From Solibacillus faecavium (GTDB taxonomy: Bacteria > Bacillota > Bacilli > Bacillales_A > Planococcaceae): a DNA stretch of 64,000 nucleotides. The position numbers were made by a program, and so were the translations under genes. This document shows positions 1-9,368 of the stretch, piece after piece. The notes beneath the pieces were generated by a model, which was not told the origin of the DNA, ran no database searches, and worked only from the letters and a program-made list of their open reading frames with translations. The stretch is from assembly GCF_014836905.1 (NCBI RefSeq), contig NZ_JACSPZ010000004.1:62001-126000 (forward strand), given 5' to 3'. Position 1 is the stretch's first letter; the number at the start of each line of letters is the position of its first letter.

Positions 1-52
1 TATGAGTAATGTAAAATTAATGTTAAATTCACATAACAGAATGAAACACGAT

Positions 53-88
53 GAAATAAAAAAAGTGTCCAGTACAATTCCTGGACAC
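53..88 (-). terminator. spo0A terminator
   Basis: An 8-bp perfect inverted repeat (GTGTCCAG at 65-72, CTGGACAC at 81-88) is followed on the minus strand by a T-rich run (complement of 53-64). It lies about 175 bp beyond the spo0A stop and is the first strong intrinsic terminator downstream. Confidence 0.75.
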
Positions 89-262
89 AAAAAGTGAGTA
101 ATACCGAGCATGGCATTATTCTTTGAAAGGAGGTAAGGGAGACTTCTAGGCCTTACTTGTTTTAAATATTCCCCGACTTTTCCAGTCTTAAACTTAATTG
201 ATAAAAAAAACACCTCCATATTAGCATTTAAGCTGAAAATGAACGTGTTAAAATCTATTATA

Positions 263-1054
263 TTACGAAGCTACCATTTCAATACGAATCTTGTCCGCAA
301 TCATTGCAATGAACTCCGAATTTGTCGGCTTTGACTTCATATGGTGCACTGTATAGCCAAATAGCTCTGAAATGTTCTCATAGCTGCCTCTGTTCCATGC
401 TACTTCTATTGCATGACGGATAGCCCGTTCTACTCGAGAAGGCGTTGTGCTGAATTTCTTGGCGATTTCCGGATACAGAATTTTCGTTACGGAACTTAAT
501 AATTCGATATCATTGTACACCATTTGAATTGCTTCACGTAAATAAGCATATCCTTTTATATGGGCAGGTACACCGATTTCTTTAATTATACCTGTAATTG
601 TTGTATCCAATAAACGCGTATCAATTTTTGTAGGTGTGTTTGTTGCTAAAATTGGTGTACGTTTTTCCTGTTCAAACTTTTTACCAGCACAATGTAGAAT
701 TTTGTGCACAAGTTGTTCAAATTCGAATGGTTTCAGCATAAAGTAAGATGCGCCAAAATTCACAGCCTGCTTCATAACATCCTCTTGTCCAAAAGCAGTA
801 AGCATAATAACCTGAGTATTTAGATGACGTTCATCATTGTACATTTCTTCCAATACAGCCAGTCCATCTAAATGTGGCATAATGATATCCAGAAGTAGTA
901 CGTCGATTTTATGCTCTTCCAACATTTTAATGCATAATTTTCCATTTGAAGCAGTTGCCACAATTTCAATTTGCGGATGGTTCGCGAAATAAATCTCCAT
1001 CATTTTTATTAATTCGCGATTATCATCAGCAATCGCAATTTTTACCTTTGTCAA
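263..1054 (-). CDS. spo0A: Stage 0 sporulation master regulator Spo0A
   Basis: This 263-residue response regulator is the end point of the phosphorelay and controls entry into sporulation. The receiver domain (about 1-120) has the acidic pair D10/D11, phospho-acceptor D56 in LLLDIIMP, T86 and K108. The effector domain (about 145-263) carries the DNA-binding helix-turn-helix near 196-218. The start is TTG, with the ribosome site AAGGGGGA about 8 nt upstream. The gene is last in the recN-spoIVB-spo0A order known from Bacillus, and the 336-bp upstream gap carries several 0A-box-like sites, so autoregulation is likely. Length and motifs are normal for the family. Confidence 0.98.
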   Translation of the reverse strand: MTKVKIAIADDNRELIKMMEIYFANHPQIEIVATASNGKLCIKMLEEHKIDVLLLDIIMPHLDGLAVLEEMYNDERHLNTQVIMLTAFGQEDVMKQAVNFGASYFMLKPFEFEQLVHKILHCAGKKFEQEKRTPILATNTPTKIDTRLLDTTITGIIKEIGVPAHIKGYAYLREAIQMVYNDIELLSSVTKILYPEIAKKFSTTPSRVERAIRHAIEVAWNRGSYENISELFGYTVHHMKSKPTNSEFIAMIADKIRIEMVAS

Positions 1055-1159
1055 TCAAAATCCCCCTTTTATTTTGTCCAATTTCTCCCCTACAAAAACA
1101 AACTTTGCCGAGTTTATTAACAAATGCCCCAAATTATTTGTCATAAGAATATAACAAAA

Positions 1160-1320
1160 ATGATCGACAGTTGATACCAATCCCTTTTGCATTGTCCTGT
1201 AGGGAAGTTTCGACAGAATTACTATAAATCCTTCTCCACACACAAAAATGAGTAACAAGTATTATGATTTCTACCTTTATCGACAAGGAAATATATGGTT
1301 CTTCTTTTGTCGAATTATCT
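1160..1320 (-). promoter_or_regulatory. spo0A control region with four 0A-box-like sites
   Basis: The spoIVB-spo0A gap contains four matches to the Spo0A heptamer TGTCGAA/T: complements of 1163-1169 (TGTCGAT), 1209-1215 (TGTCGAA) and 1279-1285 (TGTCGAT), and on the plus strand 1309-1315 (TGTCGAA). A possible sigma-H element, AGGATTT (complement of 1226-1232), lies 13 nt before CGAAA, which overlaps one 0A box. In B. subtilis spo0A is driven by sigma-A and sigma-H promoters with intervening 0A boxes. The sites are seen; binding is inferred. Confidence 0.6.
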
Positions 1321-1339
1321 CTAAGTACTATTGTAATGA

Positions 1340-1380
1340 AAAAAGGAAAAAATGACTACACTTTATTAAAAGTGTAGTCA
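1340..1380 (-). terminator. spoIVB terminator
   Basis: A 12-bp perfect stem (TGACTACACTTT at 1353-1364, AAAGTGTAGTCA at 1369-1380) follows the spoIVB stop closely. On the minus strand it is followed by a T-rich tract. A T run on the plus side as well means it could act in both directions. Confidence 0.85.
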
Positions 1381-1390
1381 TTTTTTTTTA

Positions 1391-2317
1391 TTATGGACTC
1401 TTTTTTAACATTTCTATGACAAGAATTCCGGCGCCCTTTGTAGGTTCTTCAATAAACATGTGCGTTACAGCTCCTACAAATTGATTGTCTTGAATAATCG
1501 GGCTGCCGCTCATCCCTTGAACAATACCGCCTGTTTTATCGATTAGACGCTCATCGACAACATGGAACGTAAAAGTATTATCCGTTTGTTTGTCAATTTT
1601 TATATCAAATAAATTGACCTCTTCACCGTCGATTGCCGTTAAGATTTGTGCTTTACCTTTTTTTAATTGATTTGCATGTATAATTTCAAGCGGTGGATGC
1701 AAACTGTCATGTAATGATTGTTCCCAATTTCCAAAAATACCGTATACATCATTACTGTTAACAGTTCCGAGTGGTGTTTGAGATTTATCTACAATTGAAA
1801 TTTTGTAGCCTGGTTGACCCGGAGTACTCTTTTTCACCTGTGAAATGGATGCTTCATAAATAGCACCTTCACTGAATTTTGGAGGCAGTTTCATCGTGGA
1901 GTCTACTATTTGATGGCCAAGTGCTCCGTATTCCATCGTTTCGGGATCGATATACGTGAGTGTTCCTACACCATCTGTTTCGCTTCTTAAAAATGGCTTT
2001 AAATGTACCAGCTCATGGGCAGATACACTAATTTCTCGCTGTTGCTTTCCATTTTCCAATGTTAGAGTAAACGATTCATCTTGACCGGATAAATCTTCTA
2101 GCTGGCTAATTGTTTCACCATTTAATTTTAAAACCCGCTCTCCTTTTTTCAGCCATTCACTACTTTCTAATAAAACGTCCTGAGCAACTATAACATATGG
2201 CATTTGCAATTGTACTCCGATTGAATGTCCCATCGGAATTAAAGATTTCCCAAAAACCTGCATTGGCGACAATATTAAAAGCATTGCAACGAGTAACGAC
2301 CATTTTTTTATCATCAT
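1391..2317 (-). CDS. spoIVB: SpoIVB intercompartmental signalling serine protease (short form)
   Basis: SpoIVB is secreted from the forespore and triggers pro-sigma-K processing by cleaving SpoIVFA. An N-terminal hydrophobic segment (about 6-23) is followed by a short PDZ-like part (about 30-100) and the S55 peptidase domain. The catalytic triad is visible as H135 (GALGHQI), D255 and S270 (GIVQGMSGSPI). At 308 residues it is roughly 115 shorter than the B. subtilis protein, with the loss in the N-terminal/PDZ half, while the H-D-S spacing is kept. The start ATG follows an excellent ribosome site, GAGGAGGTGA. A sigma-G-like promoter lies just upstream, and spo0A follows downstream. Confidence 0.95.
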   Translation of the reverse strand: MMIKKWSLLVAMLLILSPMQVFGKSLIPMGHSIGVQLQMPYVIVAQDVLLESSEWLKKGERVLKLNGETISQLEDLSGQDESFTLTLENGKQQREISVSAHELVHLKPFLRSETDGVGTLTYIDPETMEYGALGHQIVDSTMKLPPKFSEGAIYEASISQVKKSTPGQPGYKISIVDKSQTPLGTVNSNDVYGIFGNWEQSLHDSLHPPLEIIHANQLKKGKAQILTAIDGEEVNLFDIKIDKQTDNTFTFHVVDERLIDKTGGIVQGMSGSPIIQDNQFVGAVTHMFIEEPTKGAGILVIEMLKKSP

Positions 2318-2379
2318 TCACCTCCTCTATGCGCTTACTATGTGAAGAAACGAAGGAGTTATGAACGGAAAAATTTTGT

Positions 2380-2408
2380 TGATATGAGGAAAAATTAGAA
2401 TGTATTCA
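2380..2408 (-). promoter_or_regulatory. Putative sigma-G/sigma-F promoter of spoIVB
   Basis: On the minus strand TGAATA (complement of 2403-2408) lies 16 nt before CATATCA (complement of 2380-2386). This resembles the forespore consensus TGAATA / CATACTA, although the spacer is one base shorter than usual. Forespore expression is what is known for spoIVB. Confidence 0.5.
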
Positions 2409-2445
2409 ATTACATTTAGCTTAACGAAGCGATTCCTCTAATAAA

Positions 2446-2492
2446 CAAAACAGCAAAAGCCGTCTAAAAAATTTTTTTATTTTTTAGACGGC
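2446..2492 (-). terminator. recN terminator
   Basis: A long AT-centred palindrome with GCCGTCT/AGACGGC ends (2459-2492) sits directly after the recN stop. The tract that follows on the minus strand is only moderately T-rich. Confidence 0.7.
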
Positions 2493-2503
2493 TCTATAAT
2501 TTA

Positions 2504-4195
2504 TTATTTCATGGATTCTTTACGTTCATTTGCCATTTGAATTAGTTCTGAAGCATGTTGTAATGTAAGCTCTGTAATTTCAGAGCCACTCATCATGCGG
2601 CTGATTTCTTCAACGCGTTCTTTTTCTTCCATTTCAGAAAGTGTTGTAAAAGTACGATCATATTCAACCTGTTTCTTTATATAATAATGATGATCAGCCA
2701 TTGCTGCTACTTGTGGTAAATGCGAAATACACAATACTTGAGAATTCACTGAAATCGCAGCAATCTTCTCGGCTATGGCTTGAGCGACTCGACCGCTTAC
2801 ACCAGTATCCACCTCATCAAAAATGATGGATGTAATGCCATTGGAAGTTGAAAAAATTGTCTTTAAAGCAAGCATCATTCGTGAAAGCTCTCCACCTGAT
2901 GCCACTTTAGGCAACGATTTTGGAGGTTCTCCGACATTTGTCGAAATATAGAATGCAACGAAATCTCTACCATTCGCATCGAATTGTGCCAATTGATTAA
3001 ACTGAACGATAAACTGCGCTTTTTCCATATGCAGCATGCGTAATTCATTCATTATTGCTTCACTTAGCTTTACGGCATTTTCTTTTCGAATTGCAGTTAA
3101 TTCTTTTGCCATTTGATTTAAGTTTTCTTCCATACTCGCTAATAATTGCTCGTTTCGCTGCAATGTTTCGTCGCGGTTCATAAGCTGGCTAAGCTCTTCT
3201 TCAATTTTTTCGTAGTAGTTTAAAATTTCTTCTACAGTCGTACCATATTTACGTTTCATATTTTGATATAATGCAAGACGCTGTTCGACTTCATTTAAAC
3301 GCTCGGCATCATATTCCAAATCATCGAGCACATTTTTAATTTGGTACGCGGCATCCTGAAGTGCATAAAAGCTTGTTGTAACAGCTTCGGAAGGCTCTTT
3401 AAAGTTCGAATCAAGATCTACAATATCTTCAAGTGCATTCATAGCATTACCGATAAAATCAAGACCATTCGCATCACCGGAAATTGCTTCATATGCCATG
3501 TTTGCCCGTTCAAAGATTTTATGGAAATTCATTAAACGAAGTCGTTCTTCGTTCAACTCATCCTCTTCATCCTCTTTTAATGCAGCCTGCTCCAGCTCCT
3601 GAATTTGAAATTGATATAAGTCGATACGCTGTGCCATCCGCTGCTCGTCCATACTTAGCTCCGCAACTTCTTTTTTTAACTGACGGTACGCTTCATACGC
3701 TTCACTGTATTGTGCTTTTACAGAATGAAGTTCATGATGTGCGAAATGGTCCAATAAATGTATATGGAATTTCTCATCCATCAGCTCTTGATTTTCATGC
3801 TGACCATGAATATCGATTAAACTACCACCAATATCACGTAAAACAGATAATGGAACAAGTTTGCCATTAACTCTGCAAATACTTTTTCCCGAATCATGTA
3901 AATCACGACGAAGTATGATGGTCCCTTCTTCTGCCTCTACCCCATGTTCCTCGAGTTTCATAAATATCGGATGTTGACTATTATTCACTTGGAATAGTCC
4001 ACCCAACTCTGCCTTTTTTTCACCATGGCGAATAAATTCGGTTGATCCTCGACCACCGGCTAATATATTAACTGCATCAATAATAATTGATTTCCCGGCA
4101 CCAGTTTCACCTGTTAATACAGTTAAACCTCCAGAAAAACTTACCGTTAAATCATCTATAATAGCAAAATTTCGAATACTTAATTCTCTTAACAA
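2504..4195 (-). CDS. recN: DNA repair protein RecN
   Basis: RecN is an SMC-like ATPase acting early in double-strand break repair. The N-terminal ATPase half has Walker A GETGAGKS at 29-36. A long coiled-coil region (about 150-380) follows, then the C-terminal half with the ABC signature VASGGELSRM and Walker B SIIFDEVDTG. The 563-residue length is typical. The start is TTG, preceded by GAGGTGGAG, and a terminator follows the stop. It sits 16 bp after argR, in the conserved ahrC-recN order of Bacillus. The only uncertainty is the exact start. Confidence 0.97.
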   Translation of the reverse strand: MLRELSIRNFAIIDDLTVSFSGGLTVLTGETGAGKSIIIDAVNILAGGRGSTEFIRHGEKKAELGGLFQVNNSQHPIFMKLEEHGVEAEEGTIILRRDLHDSGKSICRVNGKLVPLSVLRDIGGSLIDIHGQHENQELMDEKFHIHLLDHFAHHELHSVKAQYSEAYEAYRQLKKEVAELSMDEQRMAQRIDLYQFQIQELEQAALKEDEEDELNEERLRLMNFHKIFERANMAYEAISGDANGLDFIGNAMNALEDIVDLDSNFKEPSEAVTTSFYALQDAAYQIKNVLDDLEYDAERLNEVEQRLALYQNMKRKYGTTVEEILNYYEKIEEELSQLMNRDETLQRNEQLLASMEENLNQMAKELTAIRKENAVKLSEAIMNELRMLHMEKAQFIVQFNQLAQFDANGRDFVAFYISTNVGEPPKSLPKVASGGELSRMMLALKTIFSTSNGITSIIFDEVDTGVSGRVAQAIAEKIAAISVNSQVLCISHLPQVAAMADHHYYIKKQVEYDRTFTTLSEMEEKERVEEISRMMSGSEITELTLQHASELIQMANERKESMK

Positions 4196-4211
4196 ACCAC
4201 TCCACCTCGGT

Positions 4212-4661
4212 TTACAGCATGTCTAATAATCGATTTTTTATTTCTTCACGATCATTTTCTGTGCGGCACATAATTAAGATTGTATCATCACCACAGATTG
4301 TTCCTAAAATTTCCGTCCAATCTAAGTGATCCAATAAAGATCCGATTGCATTGGCATTTCCCGGCAATGTCTTCATTACTAAAAAATGTGAAGCTCCATC
4401 AATCGATACGAATGCATCTGACAATGATCGATGCAATTTTTGAATCGGATTGAATCTCTGATCGGCTGGTAAACTATATTTATAACGCCCGTCCTGCAGG
4501 GGAACTTTAACTAGATGCAGTTCTTTAATATCACGGGATACGGTAGCTTGTGTAACATTGTAGCCCGCGTTTTTTAAATGATCGACTAAATCATCCTGTG
4601 TTTCAATTTCATTATTTGTAATAATATCGCGTATACGAATATGGCGCTGTCCTTTGTTCAC
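4212..4661 (-). CDS. argR: Arginine repressor ArgR/AhrC
   Basis: This arginine-responsive regulator represses biosynthesis and activates catabolism as a hexamer. The N-terminal winged helix (about 1-70) includes [18 protein letters not shown]. The C-terminal oligomerisation and arginine-binding domain contains [14 protein letters not shown]. The GTG at 4661 ([13 protein letters not shown]) was chosen because GAGGTGA lies 5 nt upstream and the product then aligns from its first residue with B. subtilis AhrC. An in-frame GTG 9 nt further upstream is buried in that ribosome site. The product is 149 residues. Confidence 0.96.
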   Translation of the reverse strand: MNKGQRHIRIRDIITNNEIETQDDLVDHLKNAGYNVTQATVSRDIKELHLVKVPLQDGRYKYSLPADQRFNPIQKLHRSLSDAFVSIDGASHFLVMKTLPGNANAIGSLLDHLDWTEILGTICGDDTILIMCRTENDREEIKNRLLDML

Positions 4662-4797
4662 AAAAGTCACCTCATTAAAATAGATAAGAATATATGTATA
4701 TTTACACTAACATTTGCATAAAAGAAATACAAGAAAAAATAGTACATATGTTCAATTATCCTTTTTTACAGGCATTTTCTTCTTCCTATAATTGCAA

Positions 4798-4837
4798 AAC
4801 AAACAACGCTTTTCGTATAAATACAAAAAGTGTTTGG
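4798..4837 (-). terminator. Terminator of the BcsB-like gene
   Basis: An imperfect 11-bp stem (4808-4818 with 4827-4837, one wobble pair) is followed on the minus strand by GTTTGTTTTG. It lies 12 bp after the stop of the BcsB-like gene and separates it from argR. Confidence 0.6.
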
Positions 4838-4848
4838 GTTATTATTAA

Positions 4849-6471
4849 TTATTTTTTCTTTTTCCGTTTCCGCCATACATAAACATTTAACGCAATGACT
4901 GCAAACAGGAACAGGAAAAACAGATAGAAACTTTTACTGTCAAGCATGTTGGTTGTAAGCTTTTGCATCAAGTTTTTTTCAGTTACTTGCGCTTCATTAG
5001 TATGAAGTTTGCCACCGCTGCCATTCACTACAATATTGGCATTGTCCCCAAGAATTTTTAAACTTGCAGCAAATTCCTTTGGCACATATTGTTCTGTGCT
5101 ATTAACTGCATCAAAAACTACTAGGGCATAATCTTCATCCCAAGGATTGTTTTGAATAAATGCAAATTCCGATACATTGAAAAAACCATGCTCTGTTAAA
5201 TCAGGAACATTATCATTGTAATGAACAGCCAATACTTCATCCTTTAGCAGTTTGTGCTGTTTTTTACCACCGATAAAAATAACATGACTATTTTCTAATA
5301 AGTTAGTTTTAACATCCTCAGTATTAACAAGTGTAATCTTAGGTAAAGTATTATTAATAGTAAGTAACTCGTAAACAGTTATTAAATCGGACCAGCGAAA
5401 TTGATCAGGCACAACTATCGTGACAGATTCATCAATTTTAGGAAATGGGAAGAAGCGGAATGTGAATTGTGATACCGTTTGCTTATCAACATGGAAATTT
5501 AATGTACTTGAATCGTCAATATACACCCACTTTTCAGGATTACTAAGTAATCCATTTGCTGTAAGCTGAATCTGTATGAAAGCTGACTTTGTAAAAACCG
5601 CTTTACTTAGTGGTACATCAACAAAAATATCGCCATTCCTCTCAGTCTTTACTTTACGTAAATTTATACTATGAGGCACATCGTTGACGAGAAGCACCAA
5701 TTCTTCCAAAGGGTTACCTTTCTCTTTTTGACTCGATTGAATCATCTCAGAAATCTTCAAATGTAGGTGGATACTAGTCTTCATATCGATAAATGGATAG
5801 TAAGGTATATAATAAGAATATATATCTGAACTCATTTTTTCACCACTTAACGTTATACTCGGAATCCCCATATTTTTAAATGTAATTAAATTTAAATCCG
5901 TCCTTTTTTTTATTATTGGCATATTTGAAATGGTTAATTGGCTGCCGTATAACTGCTGAATAAATGCTTCCTCTGTTAATACAGCTATTTTTTCAAACTC
6001 AGCATCATCTCCGCCTGTAACGACAAGTACATTTTTAGTAGATTGACGTAACGTAATTGGCTGGATTTCAAGCGATAGACCATCATTTACTTTACTTTTA
6101 CGGATTAACTTATTAAATGATGCATTTTTAAATTGATTTTCTTGCCCAATAATAATAGTTGCATCGAAAATGGCTTTTACCTGTGATTCTTTTAATAGTT
6201 TCACTTTATTGTAAGCTGATATATTAGATAAGTAATTTGTCAGCTCAAGTGCGGCATTAAGCATTATTAATGTTGGTTCATCGGGAATTATAATTTGTGT
6301 ATTTCGCGTTTCTGTTCCGATAAAATATTCAGGATATTGATTTAAGTCACTTAGTTTTCCATTTGTCTCTGCTTCACCACTATATTGCAAATTCACGTTA
6401 ACAGCCTGTGCGGTCGTTTGAAATGTAAAAAGTACAATGAAACTTAGCAAACCTATGAAATAATGCTTCAT
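4849..6471 (-). CDS. Solitary BcsB-like exported membrane protein
   Basis: The 540-residue product has an N-terminal signal peptide (about 1-23), a large extracytoplasmic region and one C-terminal transmembrane helix (about 517-534) ending in a very basic cytoplasmic tail (WRKRKKKK). That plan, plus features such as LNAALELTNYLSN and the carbohydrate-binding-like beta-rich middle, resembles BcsB, the periplasmic partner of cellulose synthase; this is my fold-level inference, not a motif proof. No BcsA glycosyltransferase or PilZ protein is in the window. The gene has its own GGAGAT ribosome site and terminators on both sides, so it appears to be a single-gene unit inserted between tlyA and argR, which are adjacent in Bacillus. 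Confidence 0.6.
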   Translation of the reverse strand: MKHYFIGLLSFIVLFTFQTTAQAVNVNLQYSGEAETNGKLSDLNQYPEYFIGTETRNTQIIIPDEPTLIMLNAALELTNYLSNISAYNKVKLLKESQVKAIFDATIIIGQENQFKNASFNKLIRKSKVNDGLSLEIQPITLRQSTKNVLVVTGGDDAEFEKIAVLTEEAFIQQLYGSQLTISNMPIIKKRTDLNLITFKNMGIPSITLSGEKMSSDIYSYYIPYYPFIDMKTSIHLHLKISEMIQSSQKEKGNPLEELVLLVNDVPHSINLRKVKTERNGDIFVDVPLSKAVFTKSAFIQIQLTANGLLSNPEKWVYIDDSSTLNFHVDKQTVSQFTFRFFPFPKIDESVTIVVPDQFRWSDLITVYELLTINNTLPKITLVNTEDVKTNLLENSHVIFIGGKKQHKLLKDEVLAVHYNDNVPDLTEHGFFNVSEFAFIQNNPWDEDYALVVFDAVNSTEQYVPKEFAASLKILGDNANIVVNGSGGKLHTNEAQVTEKNLMQKLTTNMLDSKSFYLFFLFLFAVIALNVYVWRKRKKKK

Positions 6472-6510
6472 ATTTATCTCCTTTCCTTCAGTTTAGATTG
6501 CTTTATTTTG

Positions 6511-6553
6511 AAAATAAAAAGCACAAAATAAGTCATTTCGACCCATTTTGTAC
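6511..6553 (-). terminator. tlyA terminator
   Basis: A 9-bp stem with one wobble pair (GCACAAAAT at 6521-6529, ATTTTGTAC at 6545-6553) is followed on the minus strand by TTTTTATTTT. It begins within 10 bp of the tlyA stop and ends the nusB-to-tlyA gene run. Confidence 0.7.
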
Positions 6554-6559
6554 TTTTCA

Positions 6560-7378
6560 TTATTTTAAACTAGTATGTGCATCGTTTACGACTTGATCAA
6601 AACTTGTAAATGCGTCTACTTCTTCACCATCATGAGGGTTATACAAATGGAATAAAAATTCGATATTTCCTTCCCCACCAGTTATCGGTGAGAATGATGC
6701 ATCCTTAACAACAAAACCATTTTCAGTCGCCATTTTAGCGGTTTCCTCTAAAACAGCTAAGTGGACTTTCGGATCCCGGACAATTCCTTTTTTCCCTACG
6801 TTTTCTCTACCAGCTTCAAATTGGGGCTTTACAAGGGCCATTACATCGCCCCCTTGCATTAATACCGTTTTCAAAACAGGTAAAATAAGCGATAAGGAAA
6901 TAAAGGAAACATCGATTGTTGCAAAATCCGGTAAGCCTTCTACTAAATCTTCCGGTTTTGTATAACGGAAATTCGTTTTTTCCATAACCGTCACACGTTC
7001 ATCCGACCGAATTTTCCATGCTAGCTGATTCGAACCTACATCAAGTGCATAACAATGACGGGCACCGTTTTGTAAGGCGCAATCTGTAAAGCCGCCTGTT
7101 GACGAACCAATATCAAGCATAAGCTTTCCATCTACGGATAAATCAAAAATTTCAAGTGCCTTTTCAAGTTTTAATCCACCGCGTGATACATATTTTAATT
7201 GCGATCCTTTTACTTGCAGCGGGGCGTCAACCTCAATTTTCTCCCCTGCTTTGTCGATACGTACTTCATTGGAAAACACAAGACCAGCCATAATTGAGCG
7301 CTTTGCCTTTTCCCGAGTTTCGCACAACCCGCGCTCTACAAGCATTACATCTACCCGTTCTTTTTTTTGCTTTGTCAT
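6560..7378 (-). CDS. yqxC: TlyA/YqxC-family RNA methyltransferase
   Basis: The 272-residue protein has an N-terminal S4 RNA-binding domain (about 7-67, RVDVMLVERGLCETREKAKRS) and a FtsJ/RrmJ-type methyltransferase domain. The latter contains the SAM-binding loop LDIGSSTGGFTDCAL, then DFATIDVSFISL and ALVKPQFEAG. TlyA proteins 2'-O-methylate rRNA and some are also called hemolysins; the exact target here is unknown. The ATG start has only a weak ribosome site (TAGGG) but lies 6 bp after dxs, so translational coupling is likely. It is last in the nusB-folD-xseAB-ispA-dxs run. Confidence 0.9.
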   Translation of the reverse strand: MTKQKKERVDVMLVERGLCETREKAKRSIMAGLVFSNEVRIDKAGEKIEVDAPLQVKGSQLKYVSRGGLKLEKALEIFDLSVDGKLMLDIGSSTGGFTDCALQNGARHCYALDVGSNQLAWKIRSDERVTVMEKTNFRYTKPEDLVEGLPDFATIDVSFISLSLILPVLKTVLMQGGDVMALVKPQFEAGRENVGKKGIVRDPKVHLAVLEETAKMATENGFVVKDASFSPITGGEGNIEFLFHLYNPHDGEEVDAFTSFDQVVNDAHTSLK

Positions 7379-7384
7379 TCTATA

Positions 7385-9280
7385 TTAAACCCTATCCGAC
7401 TGTTTATTCGGTACGAGCTGTGTAATGCGTTTTACCGCTTCTTCAGCCGTCACGTTAATTTCTTCTAATAATAGATCTACTTCACCATGTTCGATAAATT
7501 CGTCCGGAATACCGATACGCTCAATCTCCACATTTCGATATTGCTTATCAAAGGCAAATTCCAATACTGCGCTACCAAATCCACCTTGCAACATCGTTTC
7601 TTCAATTGTTAAAATTGGTAGATTTGCCTGCATAATTTCATGCAGCATCACTTCGTCCATAGGCTTGATAAAACGTGCATTGACAACACGAACAGAAATA
7701 CCCTGCTCAGCCAATAATTCAGCCGCATGTAACGCCATTGGAATTGTTGTACCGAATGTTAAAATAACGGCATCTGATCCTTCACGCAATACTTCCCATG
7801 ATCCAATCGGCAACGCTTTCATTTCTGCATCCATTTCTACTCCATAGCCATTACCGCGAGGATAACGAAGAGCTATAGGCCCGTCATTATACTCTAGTGC
7901 TGTTTTCACCATATGTTGCCCTTCATTTTCATCCTTTGGCATCATTAATACGATGTTCGGGATATGACGTAAAAATGAAACATCAAATACGCCCTGGTGT
8001 GTTTCACCATCTGCTCCAACTAAGCCTGCACGATCAATTCCGATAAATACGTTCAGGTTTGGACGGGCTATATCATGTAGGACCTGGTCATACGCACGCT
8101 GAAGGAACGTAGAATAAATCGATAAAAACGGTTTCATATGCTGTGTGGCAAGACCCGCAGCCATTGTCGTTGCATGCTGTTCTGCAATTCCGACATCAAA
8201 GAAGCGATTCGGGAAGTCACGTTGAATCCCTTCAAGCTTCGATCCAACCGGCATTGCTGGTGTAATTGTCACAATGCGGTTATCCTCTTTCATGCATTTA
8301 CGAACCGATTCCGCTACTAAACTACTCCATGCAGGACCTTTAGAGGCAGATTTTACGAATGCACCTGTTTCCATTTTATATGGGCCAGTTCCGTGCCAAG
8401 TACCGACTGTATCATCTTCTGCAGGTTTGTAGCCTTTACCTTTTTTCGTAATGACATGCACGAGAACAGGACCTTGAACTTTCTTTGCATATTCTAATGT
8501 TTTTTCCAATGCTTCAAAATCATGACCATCGATCGGACCTAAATATTTGAATCCTAATTCTTCAAAGAAAACACCTGAAACAACCAAATATTTTAAGCTA
8601 TCTTTTACACGTTCTGCAGTCGCTGCCAATTTACCTCCGACCATAGGAATTTTATTGATTAATGATTCCAAGTCCTCTTTAGCACGAGAATATTCCTTTG
8701 CAGTACGAAGTCTGCCCAATACGTCATGAAGTGCTCCGACGTTTGGTGCAATCGACATTTCATTGTCGTTTAAAATGACAATCATATTTGTTTTTTCATG
8801 CCCAATATGGTTCAGTGCTTCTAGCGCCATACCACCTGTTAAAGCACCATCACCAATAATCGGAACAACAAAGTTTTTGTCCCCTTTAATATCCCTAGCT
8901 GCTGCCATACCCATCGCTGCAGATAAAGATGTAGAACTATGCCCTGTTTCCCACATATCGTGTTCACTTTCAACAAGCTTTGGAAAACCGCATAGCCCTT
9001 TAAATTGACGTAAAGTGTCAAATTGGCTCGCCCGACCTGTTAAAATTTTGTGGACATATGCCTGGTGTCCAACATCCCATAAAAATTTATCCTTTGGACT
9101 ATTAAAAGCTTTATGCAATGCAATCGTCAGCTCAACTACGCCTAAATTAGGGCCAATATGACCACCAGTTATTGAACATTTTTCGATTAGAAAAGCGCGA
9201 ATTTCGCCTGCCAGCGCTTCTAGTTGCTTTTTATTCAAGTCTTTTAAAAAGGATGGACTAGAAATTTTAGTTAAATCCAT
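7385..9280 (-). CDS. dxs: 1-deoxy-D-xylulose-5-phosphate synthase
   Basis: Dxs catalyses the first step of the MEP isoprenoid pathway, condensing pyruvate and glyceraldehyde 3-phosphate with thiamine diphosphate. Visible motifs are the cofactor-binding [18 protein letters not shown] and [10 protein letters not shown], the substrate-region WETGHSSTS, and [15 protein letters not shown] in the pyrimidine domain. I placed the start at the ATG of [12 protein letters not shown] (9280), because AGGTG lies 9 nt upstream and family proteins begin at this point; a GTG four codons earlier is possible. The gene is followed by tlyA and preceded by ispA, which uses the products of this pathway. Confidence 0.97.
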   Translation of the reverse strand: MDLTKISSPSFLKDLNKKQLEALAGEIRAFLIEKCSITGGHIGPNLGVVELTIALHKAFNSPKDKFLWDVGHQAYVHKILTGRASQFDTLRQFKGLCGFPKLVESEHDMWETGHSSTSLSAAMGMAAARDIKGDKNFVVPIIGDGALTGGMALEALNHIGHEKTNMIVILNDNEMSIAPNVGALHDVLGRLRTAKEYSRAKEDLESLINKIPMVGGKLAATAERVKDSLKYLVVSGVFFEELGFKYLGPIDGHDFEALEKTLEYAKKVQGPVLVHVITKKGKGYKPAEDDTVGTWHGTGPYKMETGAFVKSASKGPAWSSLVAESVRKCMKEDNRIVTITPAMPVGSKLEGIQRDFPNRFFDVGIAEQHATTMAAGLATQHMKPFLSIYSTFLQRAYDQVLHDIARPNLNVFIGIDRAGLVGADGETHQGVFDVSFLRHIPNIVLMMPKDENEGQHMVKTALEYNDGPIALRYPRGNGYGVEMDAEMKALPIGSWEVLREGSDAVILTFGTTIPMALHAAELLAEQGISVRVVNARFIKPMDEVMLHEIMQANLPILTIEETMLQGGFGSAVLEFAFDKQYRNVEIERIGIPDEFIEHGEVDLLLEEINVTAEEAVKRITQLVPNKQSDRV

Positions 9281-9368
9281 CTCTACACGCACCTTTTCAT
9301 CAGTTTATTCACCTTTGTGATTTTTCTATTATATCAATGTACAACCCAAGAAAAAAGTTTAACACATT

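Noticed and set aside
1-211. Minus-strand frame from a GTG overlapping GGAGG at about 211 toward the left edge
   Set aside because: The frame runs straight through the spo0A terminator hairpin, the GTG is inside the ribosome-site-like sequence, and the translation has no coding character.
1055-1258. 67-codon open frame upstream of spo0A on the minus strand
   Set aside because: It spans the spo0A control region with several 0A boxes, has no ribosome site and its residue composition is not protein-like.
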